Source of the DNA: Heterohyrax brucei
Taxonomy: Eukaryota; Chordata; Mammalia; Hyracoidea; Procaviidae
Length of the DNA stretch: 64,000 bases
Reading direction: 5' to 3'
Assembly (NCBI GenBank): GCA_028571685.1
Contig: CM053143.1
Coordinates: forward strand, 138,542,829 to 138,606,828
Position 1 is the first letter of the stretch; every line of letters begins with the position of its first letter. The notes under the pieces were generated by a model. It did not search any database, was not told the DNA's origin, and saw only the letters and a program-made list of their open reading frames with translations. This document shows positions 1-10,958 of this stretch, piece by piece. The translations under genes were made by a program, and so were the position numbers.

Positions 1-1813
1 CAAAACTTTGTTTTTCTGAGCACTGTGGATAGAGATGGCAGCTGCTTCTGTTTCTCTTTTTGCTCACAAAGGTCTCATCTACCTCATTCATCTTTTTGAG
101 GTTTGTGATCTCAAGTTGCTGTTTTATTTACCTACTGTGGTCATTGATTGCACTTAATATCCCATCGGCAGTCCTTGGCCTCAGCAATAATGTGAGTTTT
201 TCTAATCTCTTGTAAATGATGTAGCCATTTTCTTGGTTACAAAAAACATGTGTCCATCAAAACACTTGTGGTCATAGCTTGGTTATGGTCTCAATGGGAA
301 AAATAATCTTCACGACTATTAGGGATGAATTTTTGGTGATTTCCATAATCTTCCATCAGGTTGTCCAGGTTAGATTGTTATACTGTTGGATCTTTCCCTT
401 CATCATTGGCAATCTAGGATCGAAAATACTGAGTACATTTAGGAAAGCTGGCCCAGAATTCCTTACTTAGGACTGTAAGACACCTTTAAGTTAAATCTTT
501 GGAGTTTTCCTTAAGCAACATGAAAGGACTGCTTTTTCAAGGTCAGCCTTGTTGGGTTTGAGGAAAACGAGCCATTACTCTAACTGTTTTCATTCACGCT
601 GTTATCTGACATCCCTCTGTCTCCTCCAGTGTAATCCAAGTTAAGTACTCAGGGTTTTACATCTTAACATAGCCCATCATAGGCTACTAAGAGCACTTTG
701 TTTTCTTAATCACCTTCAGGAAAATGAACCAAAGTATTACTTTTAGAATCATAAGCATTTCTCCTTATAGGTCCTATTGATCTCAAATACGTTAAAACTA
801 GCAGGAGGTGGAAGATTACCTTACAACTTCTGTAAATCACATTTCGGTTTACTGGAAGGCTTCTTTACCTAATAATGCCCTCCTTTGCATCTCTAGAGTT
901 GTCCCTTTGTTTTCCTCCTTCCTATAGTTACTTTAGGGATCATCTTTCAGAAGAAAAACAAGTTTGGTGTATAAACTATCTATCACCTGTTTATCCAGAG
1001 TGGAGGGCAAGGACACTATTAGGTGTGAAAAAACAATGAATTTCATAGGTATTAGCCTGTGGTTCCAGGATTCACCTTCAAGGATCTAGTGCGTCAGCCA
1101 GGTACAGGACAAGAGGATGTGGATGCCAGTGCCTCTGGGAAAGACAAGTGACTAGATCAAATATTGCAGGGTTTATTTTCTGGACAAATATTTGGAAATA
1201 TCTTCCCTTCACTTTGAGTCTCCTCACCTGCACACCTGATTAAGCATTTATGAAAGTAATTGCAAAGTCAAATATGTCAGTGAGGAACAAATTCGACTGG
1301 ACTTCTTGGAGAAGAGAAGTAGGTGAGAGGGAGAGCACAGTGTGTGGGGATGACGAGGAAAAGGAAAGACCAGTGGGGTCAGCTAGAGATGTCTCTCAAG
1401 AGAAGGCTCCAGAATTCTTCTAGAACCTTCTAAGTCCTTCAACTAGGCCAGAAAAGTTCAGCCTGAGCCCAAGACTAATAAATACTTTTGGTAAATCATT
1501 TATTGAATACACGAACTATGCACAGGCCTCAAGGTTAAAGGTTAATGGGCAAAGTTTCAGAAAGAATTCCTTTAAGTAGACAATAATAGATTACAACTTA
1601 TGTTGCCACATTATAATAAGAAACTGCTTCAAATGAAATGATATGCTCTGGATTCAGAATCACAGAAAAGAGATGATTTGGAGACTGAGTCAGATCTCTT
1701 TCCAGTTGCTTAATGTACATACTTTGATTTTACTAAATAATAGAATATATCATTTTTTCTTTTTTTTTTTCTCAATTTAAGCCATGAGCTGGATGAGACT
1801 ACCTAAAGAACGA
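1..1813. other. Unassigned, mostly unique DNA
   Basis: No repeat family was recognised here. The complementary strand of roughly 1-700 has a patchy coding-like look: short open stretches in shifting frames, including a Lys/Glu-rich run. No domain could be named, and stops break every frame. A decayed processed pseudogene or intronic sequence are both possible. Positions 1021-1780 show nothing beyond a T-rich tract near 1752-1771. Confidence 0.4.
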
Positions 1814-3100
1814 GAGTTGTTGCTATTGTGTCCTTGAGTTGGCTCTGACTCATAATGATTCTGTGTATGACAAAATGAAACACTGCTCAGTTGTGTGCCA
1901 CCCTCACAATAGTTGTTATGCTTGAGCCCATTGTTGCAGGCACTGTGGCAATCTATCTCATTCAGAGTCTTCCTGTTTTTCAATGACCTTCTACATTAAC
2001 TAGGATGATGTCCTTCTCCAGGGACTGGTCCTTCCTGATAACATGTCCAAAGTATGTGAAACGAAGTCTTGCCACCCTTGCTTCTAATGAGCATTCTTGT
2101 TGTACTTCTCCCAAGACAGAGTTGTCATTTTTCTGGTGGTCCATGGTATATTCTTTACCAACACCATAATTCAAAGACATCAATTGTTCTCCAGTTTTCT
2201 TGTTCATTGTCCAGCTTTCATGTGTATGTGAGGCGACTGAAAACAACATGGCTTGGGTCAGGAGCACCTTAGTCCTTAAAGGGACACCTTTGCTTTTTAC
2301 CACTTTGAAAAGATCTTTTGCAGCAGATTTGCCCAATGCAGTGCTTCTTCTGATTTCTTGACTACTGCCTCCATGCATGTTGGTTGTAGATCCAAGTAAA
2401 ATGAAACCCTTGACAACTTCCAACTCTTCTCCATTTATCAGGATGTTGCTTATTGGTCCACCTGTGAGGATTTTTGTTTTCTTGATGTTGAGGTGTAATT
2501 CATCTGAAGGCTGTGTTCTTTGATCTTCGTCAGTAGATGCTTCAAGTCCTCTTCACTTTCAGGAAACAAAGTTGTATTATCTGCATATCGCAGATTGTTA
2601 ATGAGTCTTCCTTCGGTCCTGATGCTGTATTCTTCTTGTAGTCCAGCTTCTTGGATTATTTGCTCAGCATACAGTTTAATTAAATAAGATCAAGGTATAC
2701 AACCTTGACTTTAAACCACACACTATTCCCTTGTTCTGTTCACATGATTGACTCTTGGGCTAAGTATAGGTTCCCCATGAGCAAAAGTAAGTGCTCTGGA
2801 ATTTCCACTCTTCAAAATTTTAGCCATAATTTGTTATGATCCACTGAGTTAAGTGCTTTTGCACAATCAATAAAACACAGGTAAACATCTACCTGGTATT
2901 CTCTTCTTTCAGCCAAGATCATTTAATGCCAACAATGACATCGCTCATTCCATGTCCTCTTCTGACTCTGGCTTGAATTTCTGGCAATTCCCTGCTGTCA
3001 TACTGCTGCAACTGCTTTTTAAATTATTTTCAGGAAAACATTACTTGTGTGTGCTATTAATGATATTGTTTGATAATTTCCACATCTTGTTGGATAACCT
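1814..3100 (-). mobile_element. RTE/BovB-like LINE, 3' part, decayed
   Basis: The complementary strand reads into the C-terminal half of an RTE reverse transcriptase. An open stretch at 1980-2423 shows the family's order: FILLGST, a Lys-rich thumb, ESWTMNKK, then RLRFTYFGHVIRKDQSLEKDI. The extreme 3' end at 1814 carries the tail shared with AfroSINEs. Upstream RT sequence continues to about 3100, with stops and small indels throughout. It is a dead copy. It adjoins RTE 5' sequence in the opposite orientation. Confidence 0.85.
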
Positions 3101-3300
3101 CTCTATCAAATTGTCATGCTTTGGCATTGGTAGCTTTCATGTTGATTTGCTATATGAAGTTTTGTCACTGGTATTTCAAATACCAGGTTACCCTTCATAA
3201 ACAGGTTGCGGGGGACCTTCCAGATCAAGACAGACTAGGAAAGAGGACCTGGCAATCTCCTTCTGAAAAGAATGGCCAGTGAAAACTTCATGAATGGTGG
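3101..3300 (+). mobile_element. RTE 5' leader segment, inverted relative to its neighbour
   Basis: It resembles the RTE 5' leader segments also seen at 23683 and 62375: a GTATTTCAAATACCAG block, then GACAGACTAGGAA, CCTGGCAATC and CAGTGAAAAC. It lies directly against the minus-strand RTE copy. Either it is a separate insertion or it is the inverted 5' part of the same insertion (twin priming). Confidence 0.65.
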
Positions 3301-3709
3301 TGAGAGTAAGTGTAGATTAAAAACAAAACAAAACAAAACAGAAAAACAGCAGTACAAGTACTGAGCCCTGGGTGCTGACCATTCAGAGACTGGAGGAAAA
3401 TGAGCCAAAGAATCCAAGAAGAACTGGCCAGTGTGGTAGGAGGGAATCAGGTGAGTGTGGTGTCTGAGAAGCCAAGAAAAGAAAGAGTTTCAAGAAGGAA
3501 AATGTATCAACAGTGTCAAATGGTGCTGTGCGTCTGAGGACTGAAAAACGGCACCTGAACATAGCAACACAGAGAATACTGTGACCTTAAAAGCAGCAAA
3601 GGTCAAAAGGAGAGAGTGTGGCTTAGTGGACTGGGGCAATTTGATCAGTCTGCTTCATTTTAGCAATGCCTTTCTCTTGGCTTGGCATCTTCTTAGGCAT
3701 TTAACTCAC
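3301..3709. repeat. AAAAC-rich tract and old interspersed repeat
   Basis: A short AAAAC repeat lies at about 3321-3344. The segment 3440-3560 (AACAGTGTCAAATGGTGCTG and neighbouring words) matches an old mammalian repeat type also suspected at 21320-22495 and 55930-56260. I cannot name the family. Confidence 0.4.
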
Positions 3710-3911
3710 GGTAGTTGCTATCAAGTTGATTCCAACTCATTGACACTCTGTGAGTGTCAGAGCAGAAATGTGTTCTATAAGGTATTCAATCGCTGGTATT
3801 TCAGAAGTATGTCACCAGGCCTTTCCTCTGAGGCACATTTGGATGGACTTGAACTGCCAATCTTTCATTTAGCAACCAAATGTATCACTGTTTATACCAC
3901 CCAGGGACTCC
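3710..3911 (-). mobile_element. AfroSINE, longer subtype B
   Basis: Read on the complementary strand, it starts with the tRNA-like GGAGTCCCTGGGTGG head and has the B-box-like TTCAAGTCC region. The middle segment contains CCTGGTGACATACTTCTGAA. It ends with the GAGT-C-GAATC-ACT tail shared with RTE. It is about 200 bp and well diverged. Confidence 0.8.
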
Positions 3912-5090
3912 TACTTGGGGAACTGCCAAAAATTCTACCTCTGTGTGGTTTTCATCATGTATGTGCTTGTGGATTCATGTTTTCTTACCAGTAAACTCAT
4001 CAAGATGAACCCTAGTTTGAGCAAAGCATGTTGCTGGATATCGTGCTGGGATGGAAGGGCCAAAGGTATTCAGATAAACAGCAGACACCGTGCTCACCAC
4101 AATGCCCCTTATCCCTCCTCTGGAAATGGGGTTTCCTGGTTTGGATGCAGATGATGTTGCCTTACTCTCAGTCAAGGGTGGGAGGTGACCTAGATCTGGC
4201 CAACCAGAATGCTATGTTGTCACCCTTTCTACATGCTTGATTCAGCAACCATGCAGCCGCCATCACACCAAAAGCTCCACCTTCTAGAACCTGTATCCAG
4301 TGGTGTGCCTAGCTGTTTCTTGCGGGTGCTAGAGAAGTGGGCTGAAGTGAGAAGTCTTGCACTCCCTCTAGAGGCCCCAAACTGCTGCTGTACGTAAGGT
4401 AAGAGGCTGGCTGCCTTCCAGAGGGCAAATGGCTGGCTCTATCAGCAAGCGGGCAGTGGCTACTGCAGGGAAATCTCTGGCAGAATGGCAAGTCACATGG
4501 GAAAACTCCCTTCCCAACCTGGTCCCCAACAGCTGAGTCGGTACTTCACTGGCCCGACCTCCAGAGCTGGCTGGCTGTTTTGCATTATCAGCATCGATCG
4601 CAGGCCCACATGATAAATGACGAGCTGTTTCCTCACTTCTGTTTTTGAGGGCTCCACCAAAGGACATCACACTCAACAGCCAGGCGGGGCCAGAACTCCC
4701 GCTGCCCCTCACCCCCACCGCCATGAGGAAGGTACTCCCTGGTGTATGACTGATCACAGAAATGGCAGAACTCCAGCTGAAGCTAGGGAGAGAGGAAGGA
4801 TGGGCAGCGGGATTAAAGTGCATGGAAAAGTTAAAAGAGTGAGATTTTTTTTTTTTTTTTTGCAATGTGCCCCTCTGCTAACCATTATTTTAAAGCTTCC
4901 TGAATGGAAACAAATCAGGAAACAGAAGTGGGCCTAATAAAATCTTCCTGGGCAACATCTGGGGAGAGCATTGGGCAGTCATTAATAATATCACTGTTAT
5001 GTGGGTCTTTTGGTCCTGCATAAATGTAGCTAATGTCCTTTTTCCCCAATGTCCGATATCCCTATGATTGATGTTTTTGGACAAAGAAAG
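3912..5090. other. Unassigned; longest ATG-initiated ORF of the window lies here
   Basis: This fairly GC-rich stretch has no recognised repeat apart from a T17 tract at about 4845-4861. A 165-codon frame on the minus strand (4368-4865) begins with a lysine run that is simply the antisense of the T tract. It has no domain I recognise. Part near 4170-4260 has the look of an old repeat. Not called as a gene. Confidence 0.35.
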
Positions 5091-5142
5091 TGTAATTCAA
5101 AAGGTTAAGTGACTTGACCAAGGTCATCCATAATAGATCAAG
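5091..5142 (-). repeat. MIR fragment
   Basis: The word AAAGGTTAAGTGACTTGACC followed by AAGGTCAT is the antisense form of the MIR core (AAGTTACTTAACCTCTC region). It is short and old. Confidence 0.55.
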
Positions 5143-5559
5143 ACAGAGTCAAAAAGTAGAAATTATTTTCTTGTAATTTGGTTTCTTCACCCCTGGAAGC
5201 TGGATGTTCCCTGTGTGTTCAGTTTTCCTGGCTATGCCCTTCTGTTACCCTTCTGCCTGGGGGGATCCAGTTCATCTTCAAATTCTCAACTGACAGCATT
5301 ACTCTTAGACTCTAAGCCAGAAGATGAATATCATAAAACAAATGCCCACTGCTTCCCGGGGTGACTGACCTGGTTGACCTGACCTTTTGCCTTAAGCAAA
5401 ACCACGTCAGACCTCAAAGAATTTATTTTCTTCTACCTCTTATTCTCTTCCTTGCAGTGGTAATGTTCGTTCTGGTCCTCAAGTAAATGTGTTCTTCATA
5501 TTGATTTTTCCTTCTCTTTCTATTCATTTGTTTCTCCATTTACTCATCACATGAATTTA
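5143..5559. other. Unassigned DNA
   Basis: No repeat, ORF or RNA structure recognised. Confidence 0.4.
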
Positions 5560-5910
5560 TAAAGCACCAGCATTTACTGAGCTTTTACTATGTGCCAGGT
5601 GCCAGACTACATTTAAGAAGTACATTGGCTGAAACAAGTTTAGAGAATTGAAAATCTTTCCCTAGGAAGGCTGGTTAGGCTGGGACTTGAAAGGTGAGCA
5701 GGCTTTAGCCAAGTGAAGAAGGGGCTGGAGAAATGCGTCAGGGCAGCAGCTTCTTATACTTGGAGGCAGTAGAAAGCAGGGCCTCTTGGAGAATGCCAAA
5801 GTATTTGGTTGGCATGGAAGATGACTTAGAAAGATGTGATTGACTGTAGAGACGTGAAGACTTACGGGAGTGTTGAATTTCCCTAAGAACAATGGGAAGC
5901 CAGTAGTTGA
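5560..5910 (-). repeat. MIR-like segment plus old repeat
   Basis: ACTGAGCTTTTACTATGTGC at 5577-5596, followed by CAGGTGCCAG, is the common antisense MIR 3' word. The following 250 bp (GGACTTGAAAGGTGAGCAGG and so on) reads like old mammalian interspersed repeat, family not assigned. Confidence 0.4.
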
Positions 5911-6108
5911 AAGCTAGTTGCCTTCAAGTTGACTCAATTCATGGTGACCCCATTTGTCTCAGAGTAGAACTGGGCTCTGGAAGATGTTCAGTGGCTGATT
6001 TTTCAGAAGTAGATCTCCAGGCCTTCTGAGATGCCCCTGAGTGGATTTGAACCTTCCACATTTTGATTAGCAGCTGAACACATTAATCATTTGTACCATC
6101 CAGGGACT
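5911..6108 (-). mobile_element. AfroSINE, subtype B
   Basis: GAGTAGAACTGGGCTCTGGA, TTCAGTGGCTGATTTTTCAG, AAGTAGATCTCCAGGCCTTC and a final ACCATCCAGGGACT give the complete antisense order tail, body, head. Confidence 0.82.
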
Positions 6109-6391
6109 GCATGGGAAGTCAAGAAGATTACAAATACATTTGCCTCTAGCCTTGACTTTTCTTATAATCCTAGAGCTTCAGTGGCTATGAGAGAAAATAA
6201 AATGCTTTTTGATGAGTATCTAAGGGCCAGGTCCCTGGCCTAACCCAGGCCTTTATGAAAATAGACTATGAATTCACCACAGGACCTGTTACAGGAAATA
6301 GACCTGCCATGGCAGAGAGGACAGCAGAAAAAGCTCTGTGAAATATTAATCATCCCTTGGCTAAATCCAATTTCAAGAGCAACTGAGCTAT
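6109..6391. other. Unassigned DNA
   Basis: No recognised feature. Confidence 0.35.
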
Positions 6392-6563
6392 AAAACCAAA
6401 AACACCAAACCCACTGCTGTCAAGTTGATTCTGACTCATGTTGACCCTACAGGACAGAGCAGAACTCCCCCATAGAGTTTCCAAGGAGTGCCTGGAAGAT
6501 CTGACCTGCTGACCTTTGGGTTACCAGACACAGCATTTAACTGCTATACAACCAGGTTTTCCC
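6392..6563 (-). mobile_element. AfroSINE, short subtype A
   Basis: Starts with the antisense A-rich tail (AAAACCAAAAACACCAAACC). Then come CTGTCAAGTTGATTCTGACT, GACAGAGCAGAACTCCCCCA and TTTCCAAGGAGTGCCTGGAA. It ends in the antisense head. Confidence 0.85.
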
Positions 6564-6575
6564 AACTGAGTCGTA

Positions 6576-6644
6576 CAAAACCAAAACAAAAAACAAAAAC
6601 CAAAAAAACAAACCTGTGCCATCAAGTTGATGCTGACTCATAAC
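6576..6644 (-). mobile_element. AfroSINE tail fragment
   Basis: An A/C-rich antisense tail is followed by GTGCCATCAAGTTGATGCTG and ACTCATAAC. It stops abruptly at L1 sequence. Confidence 0.7.
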
Positions 6645-6656
6645 TGAGCATGTGAC

Positions 6657-7300
6657 ATAACAATTCCACTCTTAAGCACATACCCAAAAGAATGGAAAGC
6701 AAAAACTCAAATAGATATTTGCACACCAGTGTGCAGTGCCGCACTATTCACTATAGACAAAAGGTGGAAATAATGTAGGTGTGCATCAATGGATGCATGG
6801 ATTAAATAAAGTGAGGTTCATAGTTACAATGGAATACTGCTCAGACAATAAGAGAAATGAAGTCTTGCTACACGCTACAGTATGGATGGATCTTGAAGAC
6901 ACATTGAGTGAAATATGTCTACCATGAAAGGACAAATATTGTGTGATCTCACTTCTACACAAAGATAAGAACAGGCAAATGTATGGAGACCTAAGCTGGT
7001 TACTGGTTACACAGGGAGGAGAGAAGAGAAGGCCTGGGGCTGCAGTGGTTAAGAGCTACGGCCATTTTAGTCAGAGTGAGATGGTATCTCATTACAGGCT
7101 GCTAACTGAAAGTTTGGCAGTTCAAATCCACCAGCTGCTCTTGGGAAACTCTGTAGGACAGTTCTATTCTGTCCTATAAGGCCACTGTGTCTTGAAATCA
7201 CTTCAGTGGTGATGATCTTTTTGTTTGTTTTAGGGTTAGAGGGAGGGAAAAGTCAGGGTTATTGCTTATGAAACACTGAGTTTCTGTTAAAAAAAAAAAA
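6657..7300 (+). mobile_element. L1 3' fragment (ORF2 end and 3'UTR), split by an AfroSINE
   Basis: AATTCCACTCTTAAGCACAT, then CAAAAGAATGGAAAGCAAAA, CATCAATGGATGCATGGATT, AATGGAATACTGCTCAG and TGGATGGATCTTGAAGACAC are the standard end of mammalian L1 ORF2. Probable 3'UTR follows after the SINE at 7031-7200. It is 5'-truncated. Confidence 0.85.
7031..7200 (+). mobile_element. AfroSINE, subtype A, with a 37-bp filler
   Basis: The head (CTGCAGTGGTTAAGAGCTAC) is interrupted at about 7060-7096 by GCCATTTTAGTCAGAGTGAG and ATGGTATCTCATTAC. The SINE then resumes with GGCTGCTAACTGAAAGTTTG. The filler reads like antisense L1 ORF2. Confidence 0.8.
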
Positions 7301-7869
7301 GCAACTGAAAAGAGAAAATGCTTAAGAGAACTCTGGTGATCAAGGCAACCCAGAGAAGGGGATTTAGGGAACAACATGGACAAGAAGAACAATTCAGTCC
7401 TAAAATTCTGTGATCTATGTCCAAATTCCATGAATGCTTCTGAAGTTACGGAGCCACACTCTTGACTGCGTGGGGAGTCAGACACCAGGACCAGGGCTCT
7501 GCCCCTCCTGCTAGTTTGTCTTGAGCATATCCTTTGGTCCAGGCCTCAGTCTCCACTCAGGGGTGAAATCGTGGTAGGTGCTACGGTCGTAACAATTTTG
7601 CTTCTCCCTTCACCCCTTTCGCCCCAGTTCCAAAGAGCTGCCTCTGTCGAAATCACTGTCATCACAGCTCCTGCTGCTTCAAAGCCATCCTCTCAGCTGG
7701 CTACGGAGAATACCTGCCTTCCTGCAGCCTCCCTCCCAGTAGGAGAGAGGGAAGGCAAACCTCGTTGTTGGCTGATCGTAACAGTCTGCCTCAGAATTTT
7801 TTACAGCCTGCTGGGTCTATTATCTGAACATTTTTGCCTTAAGATATCCATTGATCTACGTCCCTTGTA
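7301..7869. other. Unassigned DNA
   Basis: No recognised repeat. A 99-codon frame at 7571-7870 has no recognisable domain. Confidence 0.35.
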
Positions 7870-8047
7870 GGAGCCTCTGGGGGCTGCTAACCCAAAGACT
7901 GGAGGTGGGAGTCCATCCAGAGGCACCTCAGAAGGAAGGCCTGGAGATCTCTTTCTGAAAAACCAACCACTGAAAATTCCATGGAGCACACTTCTTCTCT
8001 GACACACATGAAGGTGTCACGGCTTGTAGTCAACTCAACAGCAAATG
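7870..8047 (+). mobile_element. AfroSINE, subtype B
   Basis: Head GGAGCCTCTGGGGGCTGCTA, then CCTCAGAAGGAAGGCCTGGA, GATCTCTTTCTGAAAAACCA, CCATGGAGCACACTTCTTCT, and the tail GTAGTCAACTCAACAGCAAA. Confidence 0.8.
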
Positions 8048-8049
8048 GT

Positions 8050-8545
8050 GACTTCTCTCGTATCAAGTGTTTGCTCAGATATTGCCTTCCTCCTAAGGCC
8101 TGCTCTCACCCTCTTTTACCTGCTCAACCCCCTTACCCTATTTTACTTTTATTTTTTCTACACCTTTTCTTCCAATACCAGTTGCTTCTGAGCTGAGTTC
8201 CACTTGTGGTGACTCCGTGTGTTTCAGTGTGGAACATGCTCTGCAGGACTTTCAGTGGCTCTGATCTTTCAGAAGGAGATCTCCAGCGGATCTCTTCTCA
8301 GGCACCTCTGGGTGGTTTTGAATGGCGGATCTTTTGGTTAATAGCTGAGTGCTCACCCTTTTTTGCCCCCAATGGACTCCTCTCACCTAATAGACTACGT
8401 AATTGACTTATTTCCTATGTTTATTGTTTTATTGTGCACTTCACCTACGTGGAATATACATTTGCTACGGAAGGAGAGTGTCTGAAAAACGTAGAACAGT
8501 GCCAGACCTGAGGAGGTACTCACGAAATACTCAGTGAGTGGAGGA
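8050..8545 (+). repeat. L2 LINE 3' end, split by an AfroSINE
   Basis: GCTCAGATATTGCCTTCCTC, the C/T-rich stretch ending TTTTACTTTTATTTTTTCTA, then after the SINE TTCCTATGTTTATTG, GTAGAACAGTGCCAGACCTG and ACTCACGAAATACTCAGTGA follow the L2 3' order. The insert 8179-8380 divides it. Confidence 0.7.
8179..8380 (-). mobile_element. AfroSINE, subtype B, inside L2
   Basis: GCTTCTGAGCTGAGTTCCAC, GGACTTTCAGTGGCTCTGAT, AGAAGGAGATCTCCAGCGGA, AGGCACCTCTGGGTGG and the antisense head ending AATGGACTCC. L2 sequence continues on both sides. Confidence 0.82.
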
Positions 8546-8788
8546 ATGCTCTTGCAGCAGAATGACGCATCATTTTGTCCTTTATTACTTTTGTGCTATG
8601 TTAGCAGTGGGTGCTGATGTCCTCAGGGTACACTACTTCATGTGCAGGCACCATCTCTGCCACAGGGACCTCTGAGGTACTCTCTCTGTGTTCAGTAAAT
8701 TCTCCCTCAACACATAGGAATGAAACAGAAAATTAGGAGCTGATCCTTCACAGGCATCAAGGATTGAAAAGAAAAGTTTTATAGCAGT

Positions 8789-8835
8789 CAAAACACCACA
8801 CCAAACCCGTAGCCATCAAGTTGATTCTGACTCAG
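8789..8835 (-). mobile_element. AfroSINE tail fragment
   Basis: AAAACACCACACCAAACCCG followed by TAGCCATCAAGTTGATTCTG and ACTCA is only the antisense 3' tail. Confidence 0.7.
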
Positions 8836-10799
8836 AGATTTTGTAGTTAGACTTATAAACAAATGTTTTTAAGCATTTGTGAGGGATTTCTGATCTCTGA
8901 GGAACTGTCCCTTGCCATGAACTTTCAAGAAGCAGGAGGGGGCAGGCCAGCATAGACCACAGTCCAATCAACAAGGTCAGCAAAGAATCTACATGCAGGA
9001 AGCCATCTATTTTTAATATTGCAATTGCTTTCCTGTTTTCCTTTATTCGGTATGTTACCGCAGGATCCCAATTCCAAGAGTTTTGTTTGAATGCTTTCCT
9101 CTCCTATTTTCCTTTTTAAATTTGGATGCTGTGTATTTTCAGAGAGCAAATGTTCTCTCATTATTTTAAGAAAGCCAGGAGGCTGGGTCATCTGTCAGGA
9201 TGAACAATGCTGGGCTGAGCTCAAGACTGAGGGTCACGAAGGTGGTAATTCTAACAGGGAGGCGAAAGTGAGCTCTCTTCTGGGAAATCTTGGAAACTGG
9301 GTGCCGTAAGCAAAGCAAGGCTGAATGTTCTCTGGGTGAGCCAACCCAGAGAAAGAGATTTCTAGCCTAGCTGGTGGGGCTGGCAATGAGTCCCCAGAAG
9401 TCCATGGATGCCCCTAGTCAACTCCGACCTCCTCTTACCCCACCAAGCTGCAGGGTGCCATCCCTTTCATGCTCAAAACAACACCAGTCCCTCCTGCTTG
9501 TAATTTTCTGGCCAACTATCTGTCATTCAGCTGAGATTTTGTAGATCTTGTATTTTCCAAGCACTACAATTGCAAAGTGTCAGCAACTGCTCGATTATCT
9601 CAGCAACTGACCCTGTTTTCTTTATCCTCTTTGTCCCCGGCAGTGCCATGGTTGGCAAGCTGGGAGGGACTAGAAGCAAAAGCAGTGGAGAGATTTCTTG
9701 ACCCCACATTTTTTATTATAATACAATTAATCTTGAGCCACATCTTGGTCTGGCTCAGTCTACTGCACCTCACAATCTAAGGCCTGTCCTCACCTCTGTG
9801 TGGCTGAAGGACTTCAAAGTGAGTTGATGGATTCTTGGTCTTCCCTGGAGTCAGCCTACTCTGGTCTCTAGTCTGTCTCCCTGTCCCTGGACTATGTGGC
9901 ATTTCAGCTCTGGGCAGCTGCCCTGAGGCAGGCAATTCCCTCTCTGGGAAGCGGCCCCAGGCTTCCTGCCCTAACCTCGCAGATGCTTCCTTAATAATCC
10001 TGGAATTCTCAGGGCTCCGGGGCCATGGACGCCCTAGATTCTCACCCCCGGTCTGTCTCTGTGGGCCTTGCGCAGTGTCTCTGAGTCATATTCAGACGCC
10101 CAGTGCCCTCTTTGGTGATACTTGGCCCTACCTATTCTTCCAGTGACTTTAGGAGACATCTAAGGGAAACAGTTCCACAAAACAGAAGGACTTAAAGTAC
10201 ACTCATTTTTCCCAAAGGCAAGGGCCCGCATTGCAACTAACAGAGGAAAGACTGCTGAGCACTTGACCTAGGACTTTTCAGATTCAAAATTATTTCAAAT
10301 AATAACCAATGAATAACAATTCAAAATAGGCTGAACAATGAAAAAAATGTTACCTGCATATCAGAGCAGGAAACTGTCTGAATTAAATAATTCAAGGCTA
10401 GGCAAAGAGAGCTCTTACCACAAGTACCTTTGTAAAAACAGAAGTTATGTTTTAAGAAAATAAAGAATTGTCAGCACCAAGGAAATAGCTCCTTCTTCTA
10501 TTCGCTTAGCCCTGTTCTCTTAGGCATCCATGCACTGAAACTTTTCTTATTTGGGCTGGATTGATTTATTCAAAACCCCTACTGTATTCCATAAACAATG
10601 TATAGGAAACAAATGTGATGAAATATAAATTTAAAATAGAACTTCAGGGTCAGATAAATGTAAATTAGAATGTGTACCGAATGGATATGAGCAGGCCAAG
10701 GAGATCTTACACAGTTACAATCATCGAGCAGTAGACTTGCCTCAGAGATTCCTGGTGGCCAGAGCAAAGAGGAAAATGCGATCATTTTACACAGGTTGT
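8836..10799. other. Unassigned DNA with a GC-richer block
   Basis: No recognised interspersed repeat. The block 9780-10150 is C/T- and GC-richer and contains a 103-codon plus-strand frame (9835-10146) rich in Leu, Pro and Cys. No domain, and no convincing splice sites with a partner exon, could be identified. Confidence 0.4.
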
Positions 10800-10958
10800 G
10801 GAGTCCTGGTTGCACAGAGGTTAAGAGCTTAGCTGCCAATCAAAAGGTTGGCAGCTCAACCCACTAGCTGTTCCTTGGAAACCCTATCAGGCAGATCTCC
10901 TATTTCCTCTTGGATTCCTAGGAGTCACAATCAACTTGACAGAAAATGGCTGTTTGGT
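10800..10958 (+). mobile_element. AfroSINE, subtype A
   Basis: GGAGTCCTGGTTGCACAGAG, GTTAAGAGCTTAGCTGCCAA, AAGGTTGGCAGCTCAACCCA, CCTTGGAAACCCTATCAGGC, and the tail AGGAGTCACAATCAACTTGA. Confidence 0.88.

Noticed and set aside
4368-4865. 165-codon open frame on the minus strand, the longest in the window
   Set aside because: It starts in the antisense of a T17 tract, is rich in Ser and Ala without a recognisable domain, and has no visible promoter or splice partner.
9835-10146. 103-codon plus-strand frame in a GC-richer block
   Set aside because: Composition alone explains the lack of stops. No motif, start context or exon boundary could be supported.
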